From Cyanobium sp. M30B3 (GTDB lineage Bacteria; Cyanobacteriota; Cyanobacteriia; PCC-6307; Cyanobiaceae): 64,000 nucleotides of DNA. The notes beneath the pieces were generated by a model, which was given only the letters and a program-made list of their open reading frames with translations, was not told the origin of the DNA and made no database searches. This document shows, piece after piece, positions 38,515-48,106 of this stretch. The stretch spans positions 1,922,001 through 1,986,000 of the forward strand of contig CP073761.1 of NCBI GenBank assembly GCA_018399015.1, given 5' to 3'. The translations under genes and the position numbers were made by a program. Each line of letters opens with the position of its first letter. Within the stretch, counting starts at the first letter, position 1.

Positions 38515-38987
38515 TGCCCATGGACGCCGTGCATCCGCGCGTCCTGGGGTATCTGGGCCGGGCCCTCAGCCTGGAACTCACGGCCGTGCAGCAGTACATG
38601 ACCCAGGCTGCCCTGACGGAAGCCTGGGGGGATGGCGAGGCGGCCCGGCGTTTCCGCCAGGAGATGCAGGAGGAGATGGGCCATGCCGAGACCCTGGTGC
38701 GGCACATGCTCACCCTGGGGGTGGCCCCGGCAGCGTCCCAGCTGCGCCCCGCCGGCCACGGTTCCGATCTGGCCAGCCTGCTGCGTCACGACCTGGCCCT
38801 GGAGGACGACCTGGTGAATCTCTATGCCGAGGCCAGCCGTTTCTGCCTGCACAACGGCGACACTGGCAACCAGCAGCTGTTTCAGCACCTGCTCGACGAC
38901 GAGCAACACCATGCCGACGAGCTCGCGGCCTGGCTGCGGAGCCTGCGGGGAGCGGCCGGGTCGCCGCTCGATCGGGCCAGCTTCTGA
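38514..38987 (+). CDS. Ferritin-like (bacterioferritin-type) protein of the cso operon
   Basis: A 157-residue four-helix protein with di-iron-type motifs: SLELTAVQQYMTQA, EEMGHAETL (ExxH), LEDDLVNLY and DDEQHHADEL. It resembles bacterioferritin-related genes commonly found in alpha-carboxysome loci. Iron or oxygen handling near RuBisCO is speculation. ATG 38514 overlaps the previous stop (an ATG at 38520 is also possible). Confidence 0.8.
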   Translation: MPMDAVHPRVLGYLGRALSLELTAVQQYMTQAALTEAWGDGEAARRFRQEMQEEMGHAETLVRHMLTLGVAPAASQLRPAGHGSDLASLLRHDLALEDDLVNLYAEASRFCLHNGDTGNQQLFQHLLDDEQHHADELAAWLRSLRGAAGSPLDRASF

Positions 38988-39069
38988 GCTGACCTCAACA
39001 GCCCCTCCGATCACCCCTCCCCCCGCCTTCGCGCCCGCCCGTCGTCTCCGCCCTGTCGTTGTTCCTTCG

Positions 39070-40947
39070 GTGCCTTTGGCCGCTCACCTACCCCTGTCAC
39101 TCCAGCTGGCCTGGCTGCTGCCGATGTACGGCTTCAGCGGCATGGTGCTGGTGCTGCCCTGGGCGGCCGGCTGGTTCCCCCGCAACGGCCAGAGGCCTGC
39201 GGCTTACCTCACGATTCTGTTCACCGTGCTGGCCGTGCTGCACGGCAGCGTGGCCCTCTGGGATGTGTGGCAGGACGGCCCCCACCACCTGAGCGTGGCC
39301 TGGTTCCGCGCCGCCGACCTCGACCTGCGCATCGGCTTCGACCTCTCGCTCACCAGCCTGGCGGCCCTGGAGCTGGTGACCGTGATGAGCCTGATCGCCC
39401 AGGTGTTCGCCCTCGGGTACTTCGACAAGGAGTGGTCGCTGGCGCGCTTCTACGGCCTGCTCGGTTTCTTCGAGGGTGCCCTGTGTGGCGTGGTGCTGAG
39501 CAGCAACCTCTTCTTCTGCTACTTCCTGCTGGAGATGCTCACGCTCTCCACCTACCTGCTGGTGGGCTTCTGGTATGCCCAGCCCCTGGTGGTGACGGCG
39601 GCCCGGGATGCCTTCTTCACCAAGCGGGTGGGGGATGTGCTGCTGCTGATGAGCGTGGTGGCCCTGGCCGGCTGGTCGGACTCGATGGAGTTCACCGATC
39701 TCTACAGCTGGGCCGCTGCCGCCCGTGACCAGCAGCTGATCTCCCCCCTGGCCGGCACCCTGCTCGGACTCGGGCTGATCGCCGGGCCGATGGGCAAGTG
39801 CGCCCAGTTCCCCATGCACCTGTGGCTGGACGAGGCGATGGAGGGCCCCAATCCGGCCTCGATCCTGCGCAATTCGGTGGTGGTCACCGCCGGGGCCCTG
39901 GTGCTGATGAAACTGATGCCCCTGCTGCAGCTGTCGCTGGTGGCCACCGACGTGCTGCTGGCGGTGGGCAGCATCAGCGCCGTGGCCGGCGCCCTGGTGG
40001 CCCTGGCCCAGGTGGACCTCAAGCGGGCCTTCTCCTACTCCACCACCTCCTATCTGGGCCTGGTGTTCGTGGCCATTGCCCTGCAGCAGCCAGGCATCGC
40101 CCTGTTGCTGCTGCTCAGCCATGGCCTGGCCAAGGCCCTGCTGTTCATGAGCGTGGGCAGCGTGATCGCCAACACCAACTGCCAGGACCTCAGCGAGCTC
40201 AGCGGCATCGGCCGGCGCATGCCGGCCACCCTCAGCGCCTACCTGGTGGCGGCGGCCGGCCTGGTGGGGCTGTTCCCCCTGGGCTGCTACTGGTGCTTCG
40301 GCCAGGCTGTGAACGCCCTGTTTGACGGCTCACCTGTGTTTGCCGGGGTGTTTCTGCTCACCAACCTGCTCACGGCCGCCAACCTCACCCGGGTGTTCCG
40401 CAGCGTGTTCCTGGGGGCGCCGCTGCCCAAGACCCGCCGCTGCCCCGAGTCGAACTGGCTGATGGTGCTGCCGATGGTGAGCCTCACGGTGCTCGTGCTG
40501 CTCACGCCCCTGCTGATGCAGCGCATCGACCCGATTCCCGGCATCAACGCCTTCCCCCTGGCCGTGGCGCTGGGGGTGAGCGTCAGCGGAGCCCTGGGGG
40601 TGCTGCTTGGCGTGGGGATGCCCCTCGACCAGCTGCGCTCCCGCTCGCGGGTGCAGACCCTTCGCAGCCTGCAGGACCTGCTGGCCTTCGACTTCTACAC
40701 CGACCGCATCTACCGGGCCACGATCGTGGCCCTGGTGGCCAACCTGGCCAGGCTCACCAACTGGCTGGACCAGAGGCTGGTGAACGGACTGGTGAACGGC
40801 ATCGGCCGGGCTTCGCTGCAGAGTGCCGAGAGCCTCAAGCTGGGGGTGAGCGGCCAGATGCAGACCTACGTGCTCACCGTGATTGTGGCGATCGTGCTCT
40901 CGCTCACCGCCCTCAGCTGGTTCAGCGGCGCGGAGGTGCTGCCATGA
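39070..40947 (+). CDS. ndhF4: NDH-1 CO2-uptake subunit NdhF4
   Basis: A 625-residue multispanning antiporter-like subunit of the NDH-1MS' complex, which couples electron transport to CO2 hydration. Recognisable features are MYGFSGMVLVLPWAAGW, the proton-channel segment AQFPMHLWLDEAMEGPNPAS, and GALVALAQVDLKRAFSYSTT. The GTG at 39070 fits the predicted first helix; longer frames overlap the ferritin-like gene. It overlaps ndhD4 by ATGA. The F4/D4/ChpX set is the constitutive, lower-affinity CO2 system by family knowledge. Confidence 0.92.
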   Translation: MPLAAHLPLSLQLAWLLPMYGFSGMVLVLPWAAGWFPRNGQRPAAYLTILFTVLAVLHGSVALWDVWQDGPHHLSVAWFRAADLDLRIGFDLSLTSLAALELVTVMSLIAQVFALGYFDKEWSLARFYGLLGFFEGALCGVVLSSNLFFCYFLLEMLTLSTYLLVGFWYAQPLVVTAARDAFFTKRVGDVLLLMSVVALAGWSDSMEFTDLYSWAAAARDQQLISPLAGTLLGLGLIAGPMGKCAQFPMHLWLDEAMEGPNPASILRNSVVVTAGALVLMKLMPLLQLSLVATDVLLAVGSISAVAGALVALAQVDLKRAFSYSTTSYLGLVFVAIALQQPGIALLLLLSHGLAKALLFMSVGSVIANTNCQDLSELSGIGRRMPATLSAYLVAAAGLVGLFPLGCYWCFGQAVNALFDGSPVFAGVFLLTNLLTAANLTRVFRSVFLGAPLPKTRRCPESNWLMVLPMVSLTVLVLLTPLLMQRIDPIPGINAFPLAVALGVSVSGALGVLLGVGMPLDQLRSRSRVQTLRSLQDLLAFDFYTDRIYRATIVALVANLARLTNWLDQRLVNGLVNGIGRASLQSAESLKLGVSGQMQTYVLTVIVAIVLSLTALSWFSGAEVLP

Positions 40948-42503
40948 ACGCCGCTGCCCTCGCCTCCCTGCCCCTGCTTTCGCTGCTGATCGCCGTGCCC
41001 CTGCTGGGGGCCTTGCTGATGCTGCTCTGGCCGGGGGAACCCAGTCCGAACCGCCTGCGGGGCGGCGCGATGGTCACGCTGCTGCTGCAGCTGCTGGTGA
41101 GCGGGCTGGTGCTGCTGCTGTTCGATCCCCACCAGGCCGGCCTGCAGCTGCAGGAGCGCCAGGCCTGGCTGCCTGGCATCGGCCTCAACTACTGGCTGGG
41201 GGTGGATGGCCTGTCGCTGCCCCTGGTGCTGATCAACGGCGCCCTCACCCTGGTGTCGGTGGTGTGCACGCGGGAGCTCAGCCGCCGCCCGCGCCTCTAT
41301 TTCGCCCTGCTGCTGCTGATCAGTGCCGCCGTGAACGGCGCCTTCCTGGCCGACAACCTGCTGCTGTTCTTCCTGTTCTACGAACTGGAGCTGATCCCCC
41401 TGTGGCTGCTGATCTCGATCTGGGGCGGCACCGACCGGGCCTATGCCGCCACCAAGTTCCTGATCTTCACCGCCGTCTCCGGCATGTTGATCCTGGGGGC
41501 CTTCCTGGGGCTGGCCCTGTTCACCGGCACGGTGGACTTCAGCCTCACCCCGGTGACCAGCGAGCGGCTGGCCATGGGCAGCCAGCTGCTGCTGCTCGGC
41601 GCCCTGCTGGTGGGCTTCGGCATCAAGATGCCGCTGGTGCCCTTCCACACCTGGCTGCCCGATGCCCACACCCAGGCCTCCACACCGGTGTCGGTGCTGC
41701 TGGCCGGGGTGCTGCTCAAGCTGGGCACCTATGGCCTGCTGCGCTTCGGCCTGGGCCTGTTCCCCGAGGCCTGGGCCCGGCTCGCGCCGGCCCTGGCGAT
41801 CTGGGCTGCCATATCGGTGCTGTTCGGGTCCCTGGCGGCCATCGCCCAGCGGGACATGAAGCGGATGGTGGCCTACAGCTCCGTGGGCCACATGGGCACC
41901 ATCCTGTTGGCGGGGGCCGCCACCAGTCCGGTGGCCCTGCTGGGGGCCGAGTTCCAGATGGTGAGCCACGGCCTGATTTCCGCCCTGCTGTTCCTGCTGG
42001 TGGGGATCGTGTATCGCAGGACCGGCAGCCGCAACCTGGACGTGCTCCACGGCCTGCTCAACCCCCAGCGGGGGCTGCCGCTCACGGGCAGCCTGATGGT
42101 GCTGGGGGTGATGGCCAGCGCCGGGCTGCCGGGCATGGCCGGCTTCATCTCGGAGTTTCTGGTGTTCCGGGGCAGCCTGCAGCCCTTCCCCCTGGCCACC
42201 CTGCTCAGCATCGTGGGATCGGGGCTCACGGCGGTGTATTTCCTGCTGCTGGTGAACCGGGCCTTCTTCGGACGGCTGGCGGTCACCCCCCACATCGACC
42301 CGCCGCGTGACCGGCGCCTGGACGTGCAGCTCCCCAGCGTGGCCCCGCGCGAAACCCTGCCGGCCCTCGCCCTGGCGATTGCCGTGGTGGGGCTGGGGCT
42401 GCTGCCGGCTCCCCTGGGCCGGATCAGTGAGGCCACCACCACCGCCATGGCCCAGCTGCCGCTGCTGCTGGCCAGCGGCAGCACGGCGGGGGGACTCGGC
42501 TGA
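40944..42503 (+). CDS. ndhD4: NDH-1 CO2-uptake subunit NdhD4
   Basis: A 519-residue NuoM-like subunit with about fourteen helices. Typical sequences are GLNYWLGVDGLSLPLVLING, LFYELELIPLWLLISIWG (Glu), PFHTWLPDAHTQASTPVSVL and AIAQRDMKRMVAYSSVGHMG. It starts in an ATGA overlap with ndhF4 and its stop overlaps the ChpX start by one base, so the three are translationally coupled and likely made in equal amounts. Confidence 0.94.
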   Translation: MNAAALASLPLLSLLIAVPLLGALLMLLWPGEPSPNRLRGGAMVTLLLQLLVSGLVLLLFDPHQAGLQLQERQAWLPGIGLNYWLGVDGLSLPLVLINGALTLVSVVCTRELSRRPRLYFALLLLISAAVNGAFLADNLLLFFLFYELELIPLWLLISIWGGTDRAYAATKFLIFTAVSGMLILGAFLGLALFTGTVDFSLTPVTSERLAMGSQLLLLGALLVGFGIKMPLVPFHTWLPDAHTQASTPVSVLLAGVLLKLGTYGLLRFGLGLFPEAWARLAPALAIWAAISVLFGSLAAIAQRDMKRMVAYSSVGHMGTILLAGAATSPVALLGAEFQMVSHGLISALLFLLVGIVYRRTGSRNLDVLHGLLNPQRGLPLTGSLMVLGVMASAGLPGMAGFISEFLVFRGSLQPFPLATLLSIVGSGLTAVYFLLLVNRAFFGRLAVTPHIDPPRDRRLDVQLPSVAPRETLPALALAIAVVGLGLLPAPLGRISEATTTAMAQLPLLLASGSTAGGLG

Positions 42504-43645
42504 TGCCGGTGAATCCCACCGATCTGGTGCGCTCCGGGCCCATGCCGCCGGCCGAGGAGCTGGCCGCCACCCTGCTGGCCGGCGAAACCCTGCTGCGGGA
42601 CAGTCCCCAGCACCTGCTGGAGGTGGTGGCGGTGCTGGAGAGCTACGGCGAGGTGCTCGATGCCTACAGCAACAACCTGATCTATCAGGCGGAGGAGCAG
42701 TTCCTCAATCCGTTTCCCATTTTCAAGTATTTCGACGGCGACCTCAATCTTGCTCGCCTGTGGCGCCATCTCAACCACGACCGCATCAACTTCGAGTACG
42801 CCGAGTACTGCATGAAGTCGATGCTCTGGCATGGCACCGGCGGGCTGGATGCCTATCTCGATTCTCCCGAGTTCGCCGCCGGCTGCGCTGCGATCATTGC
42901 CGCCAAGCGCCGCCGCGATCCGCTGATGGCCCTGCTCCATCCCCTGGCCCCCAGCTTTCTGCCGGAGTTGATCCGCACCGCCGCCACGGTGCATGCCCTC
43001 GGGCAGTTCTGGCGGGTGATGAGTGACCTGTTCCTCGACCTGGCCCGGGCCGAGCGCCAGGGGGAGGTGGGCTCGATTGCTGCCGTGGTGGAGTTCATCA
43101 AACAGGGCCTGGTGGCGGCAGTGGCCAACCCGATCCACTACCGGGTGACGGTGGGCGGCGAGCAGTTCTGGGTGCTGCCGCCGGAGGCGGGGCTCACCTT
43201 CCTGGTGGATGTGGCCCTGCCCTACGTGGAGGCGGTGTTCCTGCGGGGCACACCTTTCTTCGGCACGGTGAGCTTCAACGCCCAGGCCCAGCAGATCTCA
43301 CCCGACCAGGGCAACTTTGCCTACGGCGCGCTCTACGCCGACCCCCTGCCCACGATGGGGGCCGGCATTCCCCCCAGCCTGCTGATGCAGGACATGTACC
43401 GCCACCTGCCCGAGTCCCTGCACCGCTGGTATGACCAGTGCGGCCGAGGTGAAGGTGATGTGCACGTGAAGATCTGCCGCAGCTTCCAGAAAGCCATGTT
43501 CTGCGTCACCAACGCCACCATCGCCGGCACCATGCCCCATCCGCTCGACAGCCCCGATCCCCGGCAGCAGGCCGCCAACCGCGCCCATGCCCTGGCCTGG
43601 GCCGAGCGCCTCAGCCGGGGCCGCACGGATTGTCTGGAAGCCTGA
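42503..43645 (+). CDS. chpX: CO2 hydration protein ChpX (CupB)
   Basis: A 380-residue cytoplasmic protein of the ChpX/ChpY family that binds NDH-1MS complexes and hydrates CO2 to bicarbonate. Characteristic stretches are QFLNPFPIFKYFDGD, HHLNHDR-like RHLNHDRINFEYAEYCMK, and PYVEAVFLRGTPFFGTVSFN. His and Cys residues in the family form an unusual zinc site. Position after ndhD4 supports ChpX (CupB). Confidence 0.92.
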   Translation: MPVNPTDLVRSGPMPPAEELAATLLAGETLLRDSPQHLLEVVAVLESYGEVLDAYSNNLIYQAEEQFLNPFPIFKYFDGDLNLARLWRHLNHDRINFEYAEYCMKSMLWHGTGGLDAYLDSPEFAAGCAAIIAAKRRRDPLMALLHPLAPSFLPELIRTAATVHALGQFWRVMSDLFLDLARAERQGEVGSIAAVVEFIKQGLVAAVANPIHYRVTVGGEQFWVLPPEAGLTFLVDVALPYVEAVFLRGTPFFGTVSFNAQAQQISPDQGNFAYGALYADPLPTMGAGIPPSLLMQDMYRHLPESLHRWYDQCGRGEGDVHVKICRSFQKAMFCVTNATIAGTMPHPLDSPDPRQQAANRAHALAWAERLSRGRTDCLEA

Positions 43646-43663
43646 GGACCTAGGTTCAAGCCC

Positions 43664-43918
43664 ATGGAGCAGCCCTGGACCCCCCGCCCGAAAGCGGACC
43701 AGCCGGAGTGGCTGGAACGCCGCTTCGAATTCGGCGATTACGCCAGCACCCGCGACTTTCTGGAGCGGCTCAACGACCTCTGCGAGGCCGAGCAGCGCTT
43801 CCCGGACATCAGCTTCGGTCGAACCTATGTGAACCTCACCCTGCGCAGCGAGACCGACGGCACAGCGGTGGGAGATGCTGAGCGCGGTCTTGCCGCCGCC
43901 ATCGATGCCCTCCTCTGA
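43664..43918 (+). CDS. acRAF, PCD-like RuBisCO assembly factor
   Basis: An 84-residue protein with the pterin carbinolamine dehydratase fold ([37 protein letters not shown]). Catalytic PCD proteins have an H-H-P-x-W motif here; this one reads FPDISF, so it is probably not a dehydratase. Homologues in alpha-carboxysome operons act as RuBisCO assembly chaperones (acRAF). The cbbX start overlaps its end by 14 bp. Confidence 0.85.
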   Translation: MEQPWTPRPKADQPEWLERRFEFGDYASTRDFLERLNDLCEAEQRFPDISFGRTYVNLTLRSETDGTAVGDAERGLAAAIDALL

Positions 43919-44897
43919 TCCGGCCAGGTCCTCCGATCCGGCCAGGTCCGCCCAGGCCGAGTTGCCCCCGGATGCCCAGGTTGATCTGCGGGCGGCCTAC
44001 GAGGGCGCCGGGGTGCAGGAGCTGCTCGACCAGCTCGATCGCGAGCTGATCGGCCTCAGGCCGGTGAAGGCGCGCATCCGCGAGATCGCCGCCCTGCTGG
44101 TGGTGAACCGGGCCCGCCGGCAGGTGGGACTGGAAACGGCGCCGCCCAGCCTGCACATGTCGTTCACGGGCCGGCCCGGCACCGGCAAGACCACGGTGGC
44201 CGAACGGATGAGCAGGATCCTGCACGGCCTGGGTTACGTGCGCAAGGGCCATGTGGTGACCGCCACCCGCGACGATCTGGTGGGACAGTACATCGGCCAT
44301 ACAGCCCCCAAGACCCGCGAGATGCTCAAGAAGGCGATGGGGGGGGTGCTGTTCATCGATGAGGCCTATTACCTCTACCGGCCGGAGAACGAGCGCGACT
44401 ACGGCGCCGAGGCGATCGAGATCCTGCTGCAAGTGATGGAGAACAACCGCGACGACCTGGTGGTGATCTTCGCCGGTTACAAGGAGCGGATGGATGTGTT
44501 CTATCAGAGCAATCCGGGTCTGTCGTCCAGGGTGGCCAACCACATCGACTTTCCCGACTACAGCGCCGACGAACTGTTGCTGATCGCCGGCCTGATCCTG
44601 GCCCAGGAGAACTACCGCTTCAGCGAGGAGGCGCGCGCCGCCTTCGCCGACTACATCCAGCGCCGCATGCAGCTGCCGTTCTTCGCCAACGCCCGCTCGA
44701 TCCGCAACGCCATCGACAGGGCGCGGATGCGCCAGGCCAACCGCCTGTTCAGTGGCACCGGCCGGCTGGTGAGCAAGACCGATCTGATGACCCTGGAGGC
44801 GGAGGACATCACCGCCAGCCGGGTGTTTCAGGGGGAGGTGGAAGGCCTAGATCCGGCCCGCCCGCTCAGCCAGGCCTGGGCAGAGGTCCGGACGTAG
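43905..44897 (+). CDS. cbbX: CbbX-like AAA+ ATPase (RuBisCO activase type)
   Basis: An AAA+ protein of 330 residues from ATG 43905 (a start at 43875 is also open). Walker A is [12 protein letters not shown], Walker B is [12 protein letters not shown], with an arginine-rich region [17 protein letters not shown]. The overall layout is that of CbbX, which pulls the RuBisCO C-terminal tail to release sugar-phosphate inhibitors from red-type enzyme; here it accompanies form IA RuBisCO, where CbbQ/CbbO is the usual activase. The N-terminus holds a tandem SSDPAR duplication. Confidence 0.85.
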   Translation: MPSSDPARSSDPARSAQAELPPDAQVDLRAAYEGAGVQELLDQLDRELIGLRPVKARIREIAALLVVNRARRQVGLETAPPSLHMSFTGRPGTGKTTVAERMSRILHGLGYVRKGHVVTATRDDLVGQYIGHTAPKTREMLKKAMGGVLFIDEAYYLYRPENERDYGAEAIEILLQVMENNRDDLVVIFAGYKERMDVFYQSNPGLSSRVANHIDFPDYSADELLLIAGLILAQENYRFSEEARAAFADYIQRRMQLPFFANARSIRNAIDRARMRQANRLFSGTGRLVSKTDLMTLEAEDITASRVFQGEVEGLDPARPLSQAWAEVRT

Positions 44898-44930
44898 GGT
44901 TCAGGTGTCTTTCCGATCCGTTCACTCCAC

Positions 44931-45428
44931 ATGCTGCGTCCCTTATCGATGCTCATCACGTCACCCAAAGCCCTGGCGGTGGGTCTGGCTGCAGCTGCCC
45001 TGCAGCTGGCCGTTCCCGCCACCGTGAAGGCGGAAACCTGCGTGTTTCTCAACCCGATCGGCGGTGACGGCACCTCGCCGATCGTGGCCAAGACCGTGGG
45101 CCGCAGCAAGCTGATCGGCCAGACCAACTGGTGGACCGACTTCATCGTGGACCGGCCCTACAACACCTACAAGTTCTTCTTCACCGCCAACTCCTCCGAC
45201 CCGAAGGCCCAGTACCCGGTGGAGGGCTTCATGAAGTTCTCCGATAACACCGATCTGCAGCTGTTCAACGTGACGATGAGCCCCCCCATCGGCACCGGCA
45301 AGATGTTCGGCCCCTACCAGCAGGTGCCCGGCAAGCAGATCAGCCAGATCAGCTTCAAGGTGGGTGCCAGCAACGATCCGGGCGCCCTCGGCTTCAGCTA
45401 CCGCATCTCGGTGCAGGGCTGCAACTGA
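44931..45428 (+). CDS. Secreted protein of unknown function
   Basis: A 165-residue protein with a signal peptide (LAVGLAAAALQLAVPATVKA) and two Cys in the mature chain (ETCVFLN and the final QGCN) that may form a disulfide joining both ends. The mature part is Asn/Thr/Lys-rich and predicted beta-sandwich-like. No family recognised. ATG 44931 or 44949. It ends 3 bp before the end of dnaA on the other strand. Confidence 0.65.
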   Translation: MLRPLSMLITSPKALAVGLAAAALQLAVPATVKAETCVFLNPIGGDGTSPIVAKTVGRSKLIGQTNWWTDFIVDRPYNTYKFFFTANSSDPKAQYPVEGFMKFSDNTDLQLFNVTMSPPIGTGKMFGPYQQVPGKQISQISFKVGASNDPGALGFSYRISVQGCN

Positions 45429-45431
45429 GTC

Positions 45432-46856
45432 CTAGCGGCGCTTGCGCGAGTCGATCTGCAGCAGGTCGCGCACCTGCTGCACCTGGCGCGCCAGGGCTGG
45501 ATCGCTGCCCAGCTTCTTTTCGGTCTGCTCCACGGCGTACATCACCGTGGAGTGGTCCTTGCCGCCGAACACCTCGCCGATGCGCGGCAGGGAGAGGTCG
45601 GTGCTCTGGCGCATCAGGTACATGCCCACCTGGCGGGCCTGGCTCACGGCCCGCTTGCGGCTGGCACTGCGCATCTCGTCGGCTCCGACGCCGAACACCT
45701 CGGCAACCTTGTCCACCACCTGGTCCGGCTTCACCTCAATGGTGCTGCCGGCCGGATCGAGCATCGGCGCCACCGATTCCACCGTCATCGGCAGGCCGGT
45801 GATCGAGGCGAAGGCCACGGCCCGGGTGAGGGCGCCCTCCAGCTCACGGATGTTGGAGGCGAAGCGCCCGGCGATGAACTGGATCAGATCCCGGGGCAGG
45901 CTCATCTGTTCCTGCTCGGCCTTCTTGTGCAGGATCGCCATGCGGGTTTCCAGGTCTGGGGCCTGGATGTCGGCGATCAGGCCCATGGAGAAACGGGAGA
46001 TCAGTCGCTCCTGCAGGCGGGGGATCTGGCTGGGGGGCCGGTCGGAGGCGATCACGATCTGGCGGCCCGCCTCGTGCAGGGCGTTGAAGGTGTGAAAGAA
46101 CTCCTCCTGGGTGTACTCCTTGCCCTCGATGAACTGGATGTCATCCACCAGGATCAGGTCGGCGGCGCGGTAGCGATCGCGGAAGGCCTGCATGCCGTCC
46201 TTGCGGATCGCCTGGATCAGGTCGTTGGTGAAGGTTTCGGTGCTCACGTAGAACACCCGCGCCGCCGGATCGATCTCCAGCCGGTAGTGGCCGATCGCCT
46301 GCATCAGATGGGTCTTGCCCAGGCCCACGCCGCCGCAGATGAACAGCGGGTTGAACTCCCGCCCCGGGGCTTCCGCCACCGCCAGGGCAGCCGCGTGGGC
46401 CATGCGGCTGTTGGGCCCCACCACGAAGCGGTTGAACACGTAGCGGGGATTGAGGCCGCTGCCGGGCTGGCGGGCCAGCGGCTGGGCGGCCACGTCACCG
46501 GTGGCGGCGACCGGCGGACGGCCCACGCCGTTGCCGCTGGGCACGGGCGCCGGTGCCGCCGCGCCGGCCAGGCCGGTGCCGCCGCCCGCCAGCAGGCCGT
46601 CGTCGCCGGCGGGGGTGGAGACCGCCACGCTCACCGGTTGGCCGGCGATCTCGGTGGCCACAGCCTCAATGGTGCCCAGGTAGTTCTTGCGCAGCCAGCC
46701 GCAGGCGAAGCTGTTGGGGGCCTCCAGCCGCAGCTGGCGCCCGTCGAAGCCGAGGCAGCGGGCGGGCCGGATCCAGGTTTCGAAGGTGGGTTTGCTGAGG
46801 TTGGCCTGCAGTGCCGTCTGGATCTGGTGCCACAGCTGATTGGCCTCCTGCAGCAC
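45432..46856 (-). CDS. dnaA: Chromosomal replication initiator DnaA
   Basis: AAA+ ATPase that opens the replication origin. The 474-residue protein has an N-terminal domain I ([20 protein letters not shown]), a Gly/Pro/Ala linker, the ATPase domain (Walker [12 protein letters not shown], Walker [13 protein letters not shown]), and the DNA-binding domain with [17 protein letters not shown] saw no TTATCCACA boxes in the flanking gaps, so the origin is probably not here. Confidence 0.96.
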   Translation of the reverse strand: MLQEANQLWHQIQTALQANLSKPTFETWIRPARCLGFDGRQLRLEAPNSFACGWLRKNYLGTIEAVATEIAGQPVSVAVSTPAGDDGLLAGGGTGLAGAAAPAPVPSGNGVGRPPVAATGDVAAQPLARQPGSGLNPRYVFNRFVVGPNSRMAHAAALAVAEAPGREFNPLFICGGVGLGKTHLMQAIGHYRLEIDPAARVFYVSTETFTNDLIQAIRKDGMQAFRDRYRAADLILVDDIQFIEGKEYTQEEFFHTFNALHEAGRQIVIASDRPPSQIPRLQERLISRFSMGLIADIQAPDLETRMAILHKKAEQEQMSLPRDLIQFIAGRFASNIRELEGALTRAVAFASITGLPMTVESVAPMLDPAGSTIEVKPDQVVDKVAEVFGVGADEMRSASRKRAVSQARQVGMYLMRQSTDLSLPRIGEVFGGKDHSTVMYAVEQTEKKLGSDPALARQVQQVRDLLQIDSRKRR

Positions 46857-46960
46857 CGCTTGCCCTCCGCGTGGCTGCTGAATCTACGTGGGGCAGATCC
46901 GCCAGGCAGTCTTTAATGAAGCGGATTTCCACCTGGCCCCAGCCCGAGCCGTTGCCGTCC

Positions 46961-48103
46961 ATGTCCCGCGTCGTTCCGCTTCCTGCCTTGCCGCTGGCCG
47001 GTCTGCTGGCCTCCCTGGCCCTGGTCACGGGCTGCAACGGCCCGATTCCGGGCCTGCCCCAGCTGCCGGGCCGCTCCGGCGCCGATCCCGTGCGCATCAG
47101 CGATGCGGTGCCCGCTCCGCCCCTGCCCGGCAGCAACAACACGATCGTGGACGCCGTGGACAAGGTGGGCCCCTCGGTGGTGCGGATCGACACCACCAAG
47201 CGGGTGATCAACCCCCTGGGCGGGCTGTTCGGCCGGGGGCCGACAATCCAGCAGCAGCAGGGGCAGGGCTCAGGCTTCATCACCCGCTCCGATGGGGTGA
47301 TCCTCACCAACGCCCACGTGGTGGATGGGGCCAGCGACGTGACCGTGACCCTGCCCGATGGCCGCAGCTACAGCGGCAAGGTGCTCGGCGCCGACCCGCT
47401 CACCGATGTGGCCGTGGTGAAGGTGGTGGCCAGCAAGCTGCCGGTGGCGCCGCTGGGGGACTCGGCCCGGGTGCGGCCGGGTGAGTGGGCGATCGCCATC
47501 GGCAATCCCCTCGGCCTCGACAACACCGTGACGGCGGGCATCATCAGCGCCATCCAGCGCACCAATGCCGTGGGCGAGGGCCAGCGGGTGCCGTACATCC
47601 AGACCGACGCCGCGGTGAACCCCGGCAACAGCGGCGGCCCGCTGATCAACGACCGCGGCCAGGTGATCGGCATCAACACCGCCATCCGCCAGGCCCCCGG
47701 TGCGGGCCTGAGCTTTGCCGTGCCGATCAACGTGGCCCGCCAGATCGCCGCCCAGATCCTGGAGCGGGGCTATGCCAGCCATCCCTACATCGGCGTGCGC
47801 CTGCAGGCGATCACGCCGCAGCTGGCCAGGGAGATCAACGCCAGCACCGATGAGTGCAACCTGCCGGAGGTGAACGGCGTGGTGGTGGTGGATGTGATGG
47901 CCAACAGCCCGGCGGCCAAGGGGGGGCTCAAACCCTGTGACCTGATCGAGAAGGTGGGTGCCAAGGCCGTGACGAATCCCTCCGAGGTGCAGCTGGCGGT
48001 GGATCAGGCCGAGGTGGGAGAACCCCTGGACGTGGTGGTGCGCCGCGGCACCCGCAGCAGCACCCTCACGCTCAAGCCGGCGGAACTGCCCCGTCAGGGT
48101 TGA
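46961..48103 (+). CDS. HtrA/Deg serine protease, lipoprotein
   Basis: A 380-residue periplasmic-type trypsin-like protease with a C-terminal PDZ domain. A lipobox (LALVTGC) shows it is lipid-anchored. The triad is intact: His in LTNAHVVDG, Asp in DPLTDVAVVK and Ser in NPGNSGGPL. The PDZ domain has PYIGVRLQAITPQLA and ANSPAAKGGLKPCDLI. Expected to degrade misfolded envelope proteins. It diverges from dnaA by about 100 bp. Confidence 0.93.
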   Translation: MSRVVPLPALPLAGLLASLALVTGCNGPIPGLPQLPGRSGADPVRISDAVPAPPLPGSNNTIVDAVDKVGPSVVRIDTTKRVINPLGGLFGRGPTIQQQQGQGSGFITRSDGVILTNAHVVDGASDVTVTLPDGRSYSGKVLGADPLTDVAVVKVVASKLPVAPLGDSARVRPGEWAIAIGNPLGLDNTVTAGIISAIQRTNAVGEGQRVPYIQTDAAVNPGNSGGPLINDRGQVIGINTAIRQAPGAGLSFAVPINVARQIAAQILERGYASHPYIGVRLQAITPQLAREINASTDECNLPEVNGVVVVDVMANSPAAKGGLKPCDLIEKVGAKAVTNPSEVQLAVDQAEVGEPLDVVVRRGTRSSTLTLKPAELPRQG

Positions 48104-48106
48104 TCG

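Noticed and set aside
40866-42293. 475-codon frames antisense and out of frame to ndhD4
   Set aside because: Low-complexity Gln/Gly/His-rich translations typical of shadow frames over a membrane protein gene.
46857-46960. Possible origin of replication next to dnaA
   Set aside because: No DnaA boxes and no AT-rich unwinding region were seen; dnaA is often away from oriC in cyanobacteria.
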